Assembly (NCBI GenBank): GCA_021740845.1
Contig: JAIOYZ010000001.1
Coordinates: forward strand, 83,246-147,245
DNA length: 64,000 nt
From: Bacteroidia bacterium
GTDB taxonomy: Bacteria; Bacteroidota; Bacteroidia; UKL13-3
Direction of reading: 5' to 3'
Made by a program: the position numbers and the translations under genes. Below are positions 7,886 to 16,358 of this stretch, one piece after another. Below the pieces are notes generated by a model, which made no database searches, was not told the origin of the DNA, and saw only the letters and a list, made by a program, of their open reading frames with translations. How positions within the stretch are numbered: position 1 is the first letter of the stretch; each line of letters opens with the position of its first letter.

Positions 7886-8026
7886 AACCCAAGCAAATCA
7901 TGCCTTAAAAGTTCTCCTAAAAGAACACTAAAAGTGAAAATAAGATGTGCATTCAGATAAGGAATCATAGGCTTAGGCTTTTGCTTAACGAATATATACT
8001 AAGGATTTCCTTTATGCAATTTTTAA
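7886..8026. repeat. 141-bp block duplicated at 12782-12922
   Basis: Starts with the 16-mer AACCCAAGCAAATCAT (7886-7901) and ends in TTTATGCAATTTTTAA. The copy at 12782-12922 has the same length and differs at only a few positions. No frame in it looks coding. It forms part of the 531-bp gene-free stretch 7764-8294, whose other contents are the toxin-antitoxin promoter and three dyads. Confidence 0.8.
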
Positions 8027-8065
8027 TCACTGGGTTTAAGAAGCTTTTGATTTTGGCAAGCCTAA

Positions 8066-8170
8066 TTTTGGTTCAAACCGAAAGAGATTTTTAAGATGAA
8101 ATAGGATAGGAGGAGCATGCAATATTTTGGTTCAAACCATATTGCTTTTAATATTGGTTTGAACCAAACG
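8066..8170. repeat. Cluster of three dyads, the last two a paired hairpin
   Basis: Dyad cores lie at 8070-8079, 8129-8138 and 8156-8165. The last two form an inverted pair with perfect 13-bp outer arms (TTTGGTTCAAACC and its complement) and inner ATATT/AATAT arms around a short loop. Nearly the same paired sequence occurs at 9614-9659 and 12962-13007. It lies about 125 bp beyond the stop of the 8295-9389 gene. Confidence 0.75.
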
Positions 8171-8294
8171 AAATAAACCTAGAATAACCTTGAAGCTTAC
8201 GGTGATTTGGTATAATGTGAATATTTATATCAAAAATTTATTTCCGTTGCGGGACACTTTTTGTAGCAATAAGCTAATAATTTTATGGTGTTAA

Positions 8295-9389
8295 TTAATT
8301 TGCGGCCTGGGTTTTAATTTCCCCTAAGCGTCTAAGAATATTTGGGTAAAAATCTATCAACGTAGGATATTTGTCTCTTTGGGTTTCGTAAATTTTCAAT
8401 TCTTCAACAATTTCTGTAACATAATCAAACCCAACCGATTTTTCATAGTCTGTTAATTCTGTGGCCGCCTCTTTTCCATATACGTTTTCAACAATTCTTA
8501 TTGTTGTTGCTCTTACCATAAGTTCAAGCATAAAACTTTCCCAAGTTGCATATCCTTCTTGTTGTATTTTTTCCTTGATTCCAGGATACAGGTCAGTTTC
8601 AAACTTTTTACTTTCAGCCATAAATTGCTCAACAATTGGGTTAGAATAGTTATGACTGAATTCGTGGATTACCATGTCTTGTTCTAAATATATTTTGTCA
8701 TATACAGGAATAGAATCTTTTGCTCCTCCCGGACCAATTAAGGCATAGAGTTCGTTTTGATCCGTTCTTTCAATGGTAAAACCTCCAGAATGAAGCAAAG
8801 GTGAAAGAATAACATAATATTTTGCGGGCTTTTTTGTCCCAAAATAGTTTTCAATTACTTGAATAATGTCTTTTCTGGTAAATGAATCTTTTACATCAGT
8901 TGCTATTTTATCTAGAAAAGTTTCTTGACTTTTAAAGAACTTTTCACATTGGGTTTCAGTGTAAAAATTAATCAACTCTTTTCTGAAAAGTTCCAATGAA
9001 TCCGAATTCATAGGTCTAATACTAAAGGGGAAATTCACAGTCTGATTATTAGTAAATTCGGGAAAGTTGGTGTGTTGGAAAAGCCAATTTACTGCGTAGT
9101 CTGCAACAAAACCTCTTTGTACAAGTTTTTTGGCTAGCAAAACAGCAGTATGATTTTTGTATTTATTGAAATAGGCTAAAGCATTTGCTTGGTAGGAATT
9201 GGGGAATGGCGTTAATAGGGGATAGTCGGAAAGAAGAAATACAATATACATCGTTTCCACCCTTTTGTCTGTTTGAAATTCTAGATGTGTAGGGTCTTTT
9301 TGTCCATCAGAATTACCTGATTTTTGCACATTGGTATTGCACGAGAAAAGAGTCCATGCTATGAATAATAGGGTTAAGATTCGTGTCAT
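8295..9389 (-). CDS. Lipoprotein with HExxH metallopeptidase-like motif (DUF4932-like)
   Basis: The start at 9389 (MTRILTLLFIAWTLFSC) is chosen because it gives a clean lipoprotein signal with lipobox LFSC; the frame itself runs 15 codons further upstream. The mature protein is about 345 residues. HEFSHNYSNP near residue 240 is an HExxH zinc motif, with a possible third ligand (Glu) in the helix ATWESFMLELMVRA downstream. This layout resembles DUF4932 proteins. It is probably anchored in a membrane facing the periplasm or surface. Function unproven; protease activity is inferred from the motif. Confidence 0.7.
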   Translation of the reverse strand: MTRILTLLFIAWTLFSCNTNVQKSGNSDGQKDPTHLEFQTDKRVETMYIVFLLSDYPLLTPFPNSYQANALAYFNKYKNHTAVLLAKKLVQRGFVADYAVNWLFQHTNFPEFTNNQTVNFPFSIRPMNSDSLELFRKELINFYTETQCEKFFKSQETFLDKIATDVKDSFTRKDIIQVIENYFGTKKPAKYYVILSPLLHSGGFTIERTDQNELYALIGPGGAKDSIPVYDKIYLEQDMVIHEFSHNYSNPIVEQFMAESKKFETDLYPGIKEKIQQEGYATWESFMLELMVRATTIRIVENVYGKEAATELTDYEKSVGFDYVTEIVEELKIYETQRDKYPTLIDFYPNILRRLGEIKTQAAN

Positions 9390-9802
9390 AATCTTATGGG
9401 GATAATTACAAAAAAAAATATATTTATTAAACATCCTGCTGTCGCTTTATTTTTAATAAATCAATCATTAAATATAAAAAAGGGACTTCCTTAAAATTAT
9501 GCATAACCTTAGTTTCAAATGGGAAGGCTTTTAGTAATGCAATATATTATATCTACTTGTTTCAATCAACATTGTTTTATTTAATTTTAAGAGGTTTCCA
9601 AAAGCTAACTCAATTTTGGTTCAAACCATATTGCTTTTAATATTGGTTTGAACCAAACGAAATTTCACTAGAAAAGACTTCAATTTAAAACGGAAGATGT
9701 TTGCTAATAGAGTTTCAATTTCGGTGCTCCAAAAGATGTAGGTCCGATGAGAGGAGGTAGGAGTGAATCTCCCCTGCGTTACTTGATTAGCAATACTTGT
9801 TT
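9390..9802. other. Gene-free 413-bp gap with a paired dyad hairpin
   Basis: The only structure seen is the paired dyad element at 9614-9659 (cores 9618-9627 and 9645-9654), nearly identical to those at 8125-8170 and 12962-13007. It lies about 145 bp beyond the stop of the beta-propeller gene at 9803. Open frames across the gap have no protein-like features. Confidence 0.7.
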
Positions 9803-10915
9803 TTAGTTTGTCCAAGGTTCTTTGTCTCTAGCATTCACGAATTTTTCACCATCAAAAATGCATAGTCCCTGCCAACTTCCAAACCAAACTTGTCCTTTTT
9901 TGTCCTCGAGAATACTTAGTGTGACATTAGATGTTAAGCCATCTTTTGTTGTGTATTGTTTGAAATTTTCGCCATCATATTTGTAAACACCAAAACCTTC
10001 TGCCGTAAACCAAATATTTCCTTGGCTGTCTTCATATAAATTGTAAGTTTCTTCACCTTCAATAATGCTATCTTTAGTGAAGTTCGTAAATGTTTTACCA
10101 TCAAACTTACTTACACCACCATAAAAAGTTCCTATCCAAATATTTCCTTTCCTGTCCTCTAAAATATCTGCTGTATTATTATCTACTAGTCCGTAATTAG
10201 TGGTTAAATGCGTAAACTTCCCCTTGTTATATTTGAATATTCCATTTCCATCAGTAGCAAACCACATGGTTCCATTTCTATCTTCTATGATTTTAAAAAC
10301 CAATTTACCAGATAGCATAGGTTTTGCATTTTCTGCTTTTGAATCTGGCAACGAAAATGGTATAAACTTCTCTCCGTTAAATTGAAAAACACCTCCTGTT
10401 GAACCAACCCAAATAAGTCCGATTTTGTCTATTGTTAAGCCCCAAATTTCCGCATTCACACCTGGCAGTCCTTCTTTGAATGAAAAGGCTTTAAATTTTA
10501 CACCATCGTATTTTATAAGCCCTACGGATGTTCCAAACCAAATATTACCTGCCTTATCTTCTACAATCTTTAAAACTCTAAATTGTGGCTTGATTCCATC
10601 AATGGTTATTTTTTCAAGTATTTGTCCATTATAGCGAATTATTCCATCTCCATTTGTTCCAAACCAATAGTTCTCTTTTTTGTCCTGATACATTGTTCTG
10701 ACAAACTCTCTTACCATTCTGTTTAAGTTAGTGTGAATTTGAGGAAAGGTCGTGCTTTGGTTCAAAATGAGTGCTTGTGTGTTTACTTCAGTTTCTTTTA
10801 TTTTAATAGCAGATTTTTCTTTCACTTGTGCTGTGCTCGATGTTATTTGAATCGTCAATAGAACTAAAATTAAGTACTTTACTTTAAATATCATCTTATC
10901 ATTAATTTTTACCAT
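9803..10915 (-). CDS. Secreted two-component-regulator-type beta-propeller protein
   Basis: 370 residues with an N-terminal signal peptide (KYLILVLLTIQITSSTAQ), then about seven Reg_prop repeats with the pattern D-x-x-G-x-x-W-x-G-T-x-x-G-(I/V)-x-x-(Y/F)-(D/N)-G. Examples are GNIWFGTSVGLIKYDG, GNIWIGTFYGGVSKFDG and GQVWFGSWQGLCIFDG. In hybrid sensors this propeller precedes a histidine kinase. Here the chain ends after the propeller, with no Y_Y_Y or kinase domain. It may therefore be a free ligand-binding propeller or a truncated sensor. A start at 10894 is also possible. Confidence 0.8.
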   Translation of the reverse strand: MVKINDKMIFKVKYLILVLLTIQITSSTAQVKEKSAIKIKETEVNTQALILNQSTTFPQIHTNLNRMVREFVRTMYQDKKENYWFGTNGDGIIRYNGQILEKITIDGIKPQFRVLKIVEDKAGNIWFGTSVGLIKYDGVKFKAFSFKEGLPGVNAEIWGLTIDKIGLIWVGSTGGVFQFNGEKFIPFSLPDSKAENAKPMLSGKLVFKIIEDRNGTMWFATDGNGIFKYNKGKFTHLTTNYGLVDNNTADILEDRKGNIWIGTFYGGVSKFDGKTFTNFTKDSIIEGEETYNLYEDSQGNIWFTAEGFGVYKYDGENFKQYTTKDGLTSNVTLSILEDKKGQVWFGSWQGLCIFDGEKFVNARDKEPWTN

Positions 10916-11082
10916 AATGTTGGTTTTATAATTGTTCCTAAAGGTTTGGGATTAGAGTAGTATTGGATTAGGTAGCCCCAATTACCATGCAATACGAATA
11001 TAACAAATGAGCACTTAATACCACTGACGCTCTTCATTCACCATAGCGGCTGGGCGTGTTTTACGTGTTTTAGCGGTAGTTT

Positions 11083-12051
11083 TTATTGGTGGCTTAATAG
11101 CCAATTTATGGCCACTTCTAAGGTATTATTGCCATAACAATACACATCTGGATAAACACAATTTCCATATTTCGTTTTGTTTCTGTCTGCAAATACACTT
11201 ACAGTTAAGTTTATTCTTGAAGTATCAGATAAAGTGTATACACGATTGCAAGTTGAAACTCCAAATGTGTGTGTGCCAAACGACTTGGTTTTGCTTCGGC
11301 CTTTAAAGGCTATGGCAACTGCTTCTCCAGAACTTGCAGTAATACTATCTGTAAGAATTGCAACATAAGGATTAGGGGAATTTAATTGGTAGGTCTTAGT
11401 AGATAGCTCCCACCAAATACTTTTCTCATCAAATAGGTGTCCATTTTTATAGTTCCAAGTATTGAAGGAACTGTCGGGATAGAAAAAATATCCTAATACA
11501 CCTTCCCCCAAAATAGGACCTACTGCAACTAACATAGGAACCATATCTCCTCCAAAATTTCCCCTCAAATCTACAATCCACCCCTTTAGATTTATTTTAT
11601 CTTGTTTAGCAATTTTGTCTATAACAGAATTGATATAGTTTTTTTTCTGTTGTTCGTCACCCATACAAAAACCAATTCTAATATAGCCTATGTTTTCGGG
11701 TACAATTTCATCCTGCAATATCGGCAATGGAGCCAAATCGCTCGTATCTTGAGAAACAGCATTTGCAGCAAAATAACTATGATTGTCTTCTAATTTGCTT
11801 ATTGCATAAGTAATTGAAGGATGTGTATTTTCGATTGTTTTCGACCCTTTTGCATGTCTATAAACATCATTTCTAAATTCTTCCCAATTAATCTTGTCTT
11901 TATTTATTGAATTGTTCTGCAGTAAATTAATTACTTCATCAATATAGCTTTTTGAAACAGGTGATAGATTTTGAGAATTCCCACAAGTTGTAAATAAACT
12001 CAATACTAAAATGAAGAATAGATATTTAGCAATAGTTTTTAGTCCCACCAT
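11083..12051 (-). CDS. S41-family (C-terminal processing-like) peptidase, lipoprotein
   Basis: 322 residues. The N-terminus has a lipoprotein signal ending in LFTTC-G. The catalytic core has DLRGNFGG (oxyanion region) and TASSGEAVAIAFKG, where the second Ser of SSGE is the expected nucleophile. There is no PDZ domain, so it is shorter than CtpA-type proteases. The frame overlaps the end of the DUF4253 gene by 13 bp, so the two genes are probably co-transcribed. Probably acts in the periplasm or outer membrane; target unknown. Confidence 0.82.
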   Translation of the reverse strand: MVGLKTIAKYLFFILVLSLFTTCGNSQNLSPVSKSYIDEVINLLQNNSINKDKINWEEFRNDVYRHAKGSKTIENTHPSITYAISKLEDNHSYFAANAVSQDTSDLAPLPILQDEIVPENIGYIRIGFCMGDEQQKKNYINSVIDKIAKQDKINLKGWIVDLRGNFGGDMVPMLVAVGPILGEGVLGYFFYPDSSFNTWNYKNGHLFDEKSIWWELSTKTYQLNSPNPYVAILTDSITASSGEAVAIAFKGRSKTKSFGTHTFGVSTCNRVYTLSDTSRINLTVSVFADRNKTKYGNCVYPDVYCYGNNTLEVAINWLLSHQ

Positions 12052-12677
12052 AAATAAATTGTTCCTGTTCGTTTCATTTCTTCTTCAAGTGCATCTACTG
12101 TTTCTGTCCCTTGGTCAACAACGTCAGGGCAAAATTCATAGACTTCTTGGGCTAATTTTTTGAAGTCTATGTTTCTGTTCTTGATTTTACATTCGCAAAA
12201 GTCAGGGCCAATACCAATGGGTATTATTCCAAATTCGTTGTCCCATTTCTTATACCTCTCTATTATGTTGTTCGTTTCAATATCGTAGTTAATGCCATTT
12301 GTTTCGGCTAATTCCATAAGTTTATATGGGTCAGATGTTGCACCTGTCAAGCCCACTATGTAACCGTTTTGAGCAATTCCAAATATGAAAATGTATTTTC
12401 CTTGCTTTTTAAAATGTTCAAGATTGTCTAAAACAATTTTTTCTGCATTTTCTTCAGAGGTCAAACTGCAGATTGCATTTGGTTTTTCAATTTCTGAATA
12501 TTCCTGTTCAAATTTCAACACTTCTATGGGGCGTTGCGTTAGCTTTTTCAAAAGCATGCCGTCTTCTTCTGAAAGATTTGCGTTTTTGCAAAGTTGCTTT
12601 TCGTTGTCTGTAAGAAGGTCTGCTGAAAATGAAATTTTATTCTTCGTTTTTCTGAAAATTTTTTCAAATAGTCCCAT
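12039..12677 (-). CDS. DUF4253 domain protein
   Basis: 212 residues. The C-terminal half has the DUF4253 pattern: YDIETNNIIERYKKWDNEFG (about 130-149), then FCECK, YEFCPDVVDQGTETVDALEEE split over 175-195, and the terminal LWWD. Residues 1-110 form a variable N-terminal part. Members are often found in toxin-immunity or SMI1-like neighbourhoods, but function is unknown. Its upstream 120 bp and first codons are duplicated at 6529-6702. It is the first gene of a pair with the S41 peptidase. Confidence 0.8.
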   Translation of the reverse strand: MGLFEKIFRKTKNKISFSADLLTDNEKQLCKNANLSEEDGMLLKKLTQRPIEVLKFEQEYSEIEKPNAICSLTSEENAEKIVLDNLEHFKKQGKYIFIFGIAQNGYIVGLTGATSDPYKLMELAETNGINYDIETNNIIERYKKWDNEFGIIPIGIGPDFCECKIKNRNIDFKKLAQEVYEFCPDVVDQGTETVDALEEEMKRTGTIYLWWD

Positions 12678-12797
12678 ATTATTTTCGTTGATTTTAGTTG
12701 AGGAAATGCAATGTATTTAATCAATATTGTTATTGGTGCTTTTTTATAAGGTTACTTCTATCTTATAATTAACACTTCTTTAACCCAAGCAAATCAT
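12678..12797 (-). repeat. 120-bp block duplicated at 6583-6702
   Basis: This is the copy directly upstream of the intact DUF4253 gene, so it is likely the parental copy. It ends in AACCCAAGCAAATCAT (12782-12797), which is also the beginning of the 141-bp block. The 607-bp gene-free stretch 12678-13284 consists of this block, the 141-bp block, the paired dyad element and an unremarkable remainder. Confidence 0.75.
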
Positions 12798-12922
12798 GCC
12801 TTAAAACTGCTCCTAAAAGAACACTAAAATAAAAAATAAGATGTGCATTCAGATAAGGAATCATAGGCTTAGGCTTTTGCTAAACGAATATATACTAAGG
12901 ATTTCCTTTATGCAATTTTTAA
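12782..12922. repeat. 141-bp block duplicated at 7886-8026
   Basis: Same length and nearly the same sequence as the copy at 7886. It overlaps the 120-bp block by the 16-mer only. In both copies the next 39 bp are weakly similar and end at a dyad (8066 and 12962). Confidence 0.8.
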
Positions 12923-12961
12923 CTTTGAGGTATGGGACGCTATTAATATTGGCATGGCTAT

Positions 12962-13007
12962 TTTTGGTTCAAACCATATTGCTTTTAATATTGGTTTGAA
13001 CCAAACG
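12962..13007. repeat. Paired dyad hairpin element
   Basis: Dyad cores lie at 12966-12975 and 12993-13002 in inverted orientation, with the same inner sequence as at 8125-8170 and 9614-9659. It lies about 280 bp beyond the stop of the ELWxxDGT gene. Confidence 0.75.
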
Positions 13008-13284
13008 AAATTTGCTAAAAGAAAACGAATAAATTCTTACTTCACCTCTGTTTTAATATTTAAGATTTGGTTCAAAGATCTTTTTATGCTGCTTAAGGTT
13101 TTACTATTACAGGCTTTAGTATGCGATTTAAACAAAAAGCAGCCTTAACTAAAAGGTCTGTTTCTGTAAATTTTTCTCCTTCTTTTTATTAGAAATATTA
13201 GTTAATGCGCGTGTTTAAAATTTGTAGAAAATTTAGCTCTTCCTTTAAACCAAATAGGGTTGCCAACTTGTCTAAAAATACTTC

Positions 13285-15333
13285 CTAATTAAGAACTACC
13301 TTATGGAATATCGACTTATTTTGGTTCGATAATTTAATTAAATAAATTCCCCTTGTTAGTTCACCTACGAATATTTCGTCTCTTAACTCCAGTTGAGTTT
13401 TGCTTAGGATAAGCCTTCCATTTATATCATAAAGTTCCAGTGTAAGTGCCTCCATAAGTTGGCCACTTTGCTCAATAAATATACTGGTTTTTGCAGGGTT
13501 GGGATAGACCTTTATTTCTGAAAATTTTTCATGAAAATCTATTCCCACCAACATAATTTCTATGCAATCTGAGGTATCAATGCAGCCATTTTTCTTAATT
13601 TCCACAGCATAACTTCCGCTTGAGTCGGCAGTAAATACTTTAGCATTTGCTCCTACAATAGGTGCATAAGCCTGGTTGCAATACAACCATTGATATTCTG
13701 CATTAGTTGCTAATGCTGTTAGCACAGCGTTATTCCTATTCACCGCTTTGGTTATTGTATTAATTACTAGGTCAACTATAACAATACTATCTCTATTGCT
13801 TGTGGAAATTAAAGTGTCGAAATACCTTCCACTTTGCGTGAAATACTTGGTGCCAAATTGAAATCCATCGCAAGCAGTTGCTTGAAATAAGGAAAATAAG
13901 GGTGCTTGTACTTTCCACACTTCTCTTCCAGATATAATATCGTCCACACTAAAATAAAGGTCGTTATTAACTGCAATTAAATTATAGGGTGTTGATGATC
14001 CAGAACCAAGCACAATATCCTTTACTAAGGAAACAGAATTAGCTATAAGTATCCATAATTCCTCTCCATTAGTGCCATTATTGGCAACAAAATATAACAC
14101 ATCACCCACTATTTCTAAATCCTTAGGATTTGATCCCATTGAACCCGGATAAATATCTTTCACCAGAAGTAAAGTATCGTCTTGTGCCACCCAAAGTTCA
14201 CTTCCAAAAGTGGTTGAGTTGGCTACCAAATACAATTTGTCGCCTAAGGTATTTTTGTTGGATAAAGTAGCTGCATTAAAAACACTGGGCACACCTACTT
14301 TGTAGGCAGTGTCGCCAATGGTTTTCCATAGTTTTCTTACATTTACACCTTCGTCTGCTACAAAATAAAGTGTATTTCCAACAGCTATTAAATCATAAGG
14401 AGAGGAGCTAGTTGTTCCAGTATTAATATCTTTAACTAAATAAATAGAATCATCTTTTAATTTCAATAATTCCCTGCCAACACTTGCATCCTCTGCACTA
14501 AAATATAGAAAGTTATTTACCACCAAAAAATTCTCAGGGTTGGATGAGTTAGAACCAAGAAAAATGTCTTTTACCATATAGGCCGAGTCGCCCACTGTTT
14601 TCCATAATTCTCTACCATTGGCTGGCGATTCTGCAGTAAAATATAAAGCATGGTCAAATGCAATTAGGTTTTGCGGGATGGCAAATTTTTTGTAAGGAAT
14701 TCCTTTAATTTTATAAATAGTATCGCCAGTTGTCATCCACAATTCATCCGTATTGGTGCCATAGGATGCGGTAAAATACAAAAGACTATCTACCACTGTA
14801 AAATTATCAGGACTAGAACCTGGAGAGCCAGTATATAGGTCTTGAACCAAAAAGGCAGAGTCATTATGCAATCTCCAAAGTTCTCTACCAGTAATGGCGT
14901 CACCTGCCGAAAAGTAGAGGTCTTCTCCCATAACAAATAATTCTTGTGGTAGGCTGTTTCCTGTTGGGTTTATGTCCTTTACCATATATGCAGAATCTCC
15001 TTCTGCTTTCCACAATTCGTGACCATTAACGCCATCTTCTGCACTAAAATAAACCGCATTTCCAATATTGGTTAAATACCTTGTAGAACTTAACGTAGAG
15101 CCGGGGTAAATATCTTTAACCAAAAACACAGAGTCTCCTGATGTTTTCCATAGCTCAAAATTGCTTGTGCCATCATTAGCAATAAAATACATTTCATCTC
15201 CTGCTTTAGTAAAGTTGCTTGGATTTGCTCCTTGTGGACCAGAATAAATGTCTTTTACTAAATACGGAACTTGTGCCAATGCAGATTGCATTGCAAAAAG
15301 GAATAAAATAAGTAGTAGTTGGTTACGTTTCAT
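13285..15333 (-). CDS. ELWxxDGT-repeat secreted protein with type IX sorting domain
   Basis: 682 residues. A signal peptide (MKRNQLLLILFLFAMQSALAQ is the N-terminal segment, cleavage after AQ) is followed by about nine repeats of roughly 48 residues with the pattern LVKDIYPGS...LYFxAxDGxxGxELWKxxGD. A linker near 480-590 follows. The last 80 residues have the type IX secretion sorting domain (KVYPNPAKTSIFIEQ...GIYLIKL...HKVVLN). It is exported across the outer membrane and probably held at the surface. The repeats likely form a beta-propeller. Ligand unknown. Confidence 0.88.
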   Translation of the reverse strand: MKRNQLLLILFLFAMQSALAQVPYLVKDIYSGPQGANPSNFTKAGDEMYFIANDGTSNFELWKTSGDSVFLVKDIYPGSTLSSTRYLTNIGNAVYFSAEDGVNGHELWKAEGDSAYMVKDINPTGNSLPQELFVMGEDLYFSAGDAITGRELWRLHNDSAFLVQDLYTGSPGSSPDNFTVVDSLLYFTASYGTNTDELWMTTGDTIYKIKGIPYKKFAIPQNLIAFDHALYFTAESPANGRELWKTVGDSAYMVKDIFLGSNSSNPENFLVVNNFLYFSAEDASVGRELLKLKDDSIYLVKDINTGTTSSSPYDLIAVGNTLYFVADEGVNVRKLWKTIGDTAYKVGVPSVFNAATLSNKNTLGDKLYLVANSTTFGSELWVAQDDTLLLVKDIYPGSMGSNPKDLEIVGDVLYFVANNGTNGEELWILIANSVSLVKDIVLGSGSSTPYNLIAVNNDLYFSVDDIISGREVWKVQAPLFSLFQATACDGFQFGTKYFTQSGRYFDTLISTSNRDSIVIVDLVINTITKAVNRNNAVLTALATNAEYQWLYCNQAYAPIVGANAKVFTADSSGSYAVEIKKNGCIDTSDCIEIMLVGIDFHEKFSEIKVYPNPAKTSIFIEQSGQLMEALTLELYDINGRLILSKTQLELRDEIFVGELTRGIYLIKLSNQNKSIFHKVVLN

Positions 15334-15959
15334 TGATTCTTTAAATGTTTTAAATATTGGGTTGTTCTTCCCTTGGTTTTTGCTTCAATTTGAAATTTAG
15401 GAACGGGTAACCTTGGTCAGTTTTATAAATTCCTAGAGAACTAATTTTCTATTTTTTTGTAAACTAGGGAAGGAATTTAATGTTCTTAGTCTTTCCAAAC
15501 GCAGTTCTTTTTGAACCTATTTTTCTGTTGCATAAAAGCGCATTTTCCTTTTCATTTTTTTTACAATAGTCCAAAGGTTTGCTGCAGCGAGTTATGCAAC
15601 TAGTTTGGGTTTGGTTTGTTGAGCCAAGATAGGGGAAATTTGCAAAAGAAAAATGTAAAATCATAGGTGGATACTCTTGCTTTGGAAGTTTAGTAGGATA
15701 AATTCCCTCCACAGATTTCACAGCAAGATCTTAAAACAAGTATTTTAGTTTAAGTAATTTGCAAAAGTACTTATTCTGTTCTTCGTCTTTATCAAACAAC
15801 AGTTTTGCTAATTCTTAGAATGAGATTCCTTATCACCTCATCCAAATTTTGGTTCAAACCGAAATTTACTAACTGAATTTTGTTGGAAATGAATAGGAGG
15901 GAATGCCCCTAAAACCAACCTTGTATTTTGAAATAAAAGCAAGGTTGGTTTTTTATCTT
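15334..15959. other. Gene-free 626-bp gap
   Basis: Contains one dyad (core 15851-15860, full TTTTGGTTCAAACCGAAA) and a terminator hairpin at 15911-15952. An 85-codon open frame at 15464-15721 has no recognisable domain and a composition unlike the neighbours, so I do not call it. TACTTTTG on the minus strand (15769-15762) resembles a -7 box but has no clear partner. Confidence 0.6.
15911..15952 (-). terminator. Hairpin terminator after the response regulator
   Basis: Arms AAAACCAACCTTG (15911-15923) and CAAGGTTGGTTTT (15940-15952) form a perfect 13-bp stem with a 16-nt loop, 7 bp beyond the response regulator stop. T-rich tails flank both sides, so it could work in both directions. Confidence 0.6.
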
Positions 15960-16358
15960 CTAAAGATTTTTTATCATATCAATAAACTTATCTTTTGATA
16001 TGGGTTTTATAATATAATCAGAAACGGCACTAATGGATTTTGCCCGAGTGATGTCGTCGGGAGAAATGGAAGAGGAACAAATGTAAATGGTAATCTTTTT
16101 GCCGAGGCTAGGATATAGTTTCACATATTCATCTAAGAATTGCCAACCATTCATAATGGGCATGCTTAAATCCAATAAGATAATTTCGGGCAAGGCATCC
16201 AAATCGTTTTTGTTGTCTATCAAAAAATTTAAAGCGTCTAATCCATTTTCAAATACTTTAATAAGCTCAATTAATTTAGTTTCCTGGATTGTTTTTTTTG
16301 TTAAGAAAACGAATACATCATCGTCGTCTACCAAAGTGAGTGTTTTAATTTTGTTCAT
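15960..16358 (-). CDS. Single-domain response regulator (CheY/Rcp1-like)
   Basis: About 132 residues from the start at 16358 (MNKIKTLTLVDDDDVF). This start is preferred because its ATG overlaps the kinase stop as TAATG, and the sequence in front of it is not receiver-like. The acidic cluster is DDDD near residue 10-13, the phospho-acceptor Asp is in LLDLSMPIMNGW (about 57), Ser/Thr is in ICSSS, and Lys is in YIIKPIS. There is no output domain. It is probably the phosphorylation partner of the kinase encoded just upstream. Confidence 0.88.
   Translation of the reverse strand: MNKIKTLTLVDDDDVFVFLTKKTIQETKLIELIKVFENGLDALNFLIDNKNDLDALPEIILLDLSMPIMNGWQFLDEYVKLYPSLGKKITIYICSSSISPDDITRAKSISAVSDYIIKPISKDKFIDMIKNL

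Noticed and set aside
15464..15721. 85-codon minus-strand frame with five cysteines
   Set aside because: No domain, no signal peptide and composition unlike neighbours; only a weak -7-like box upstream.
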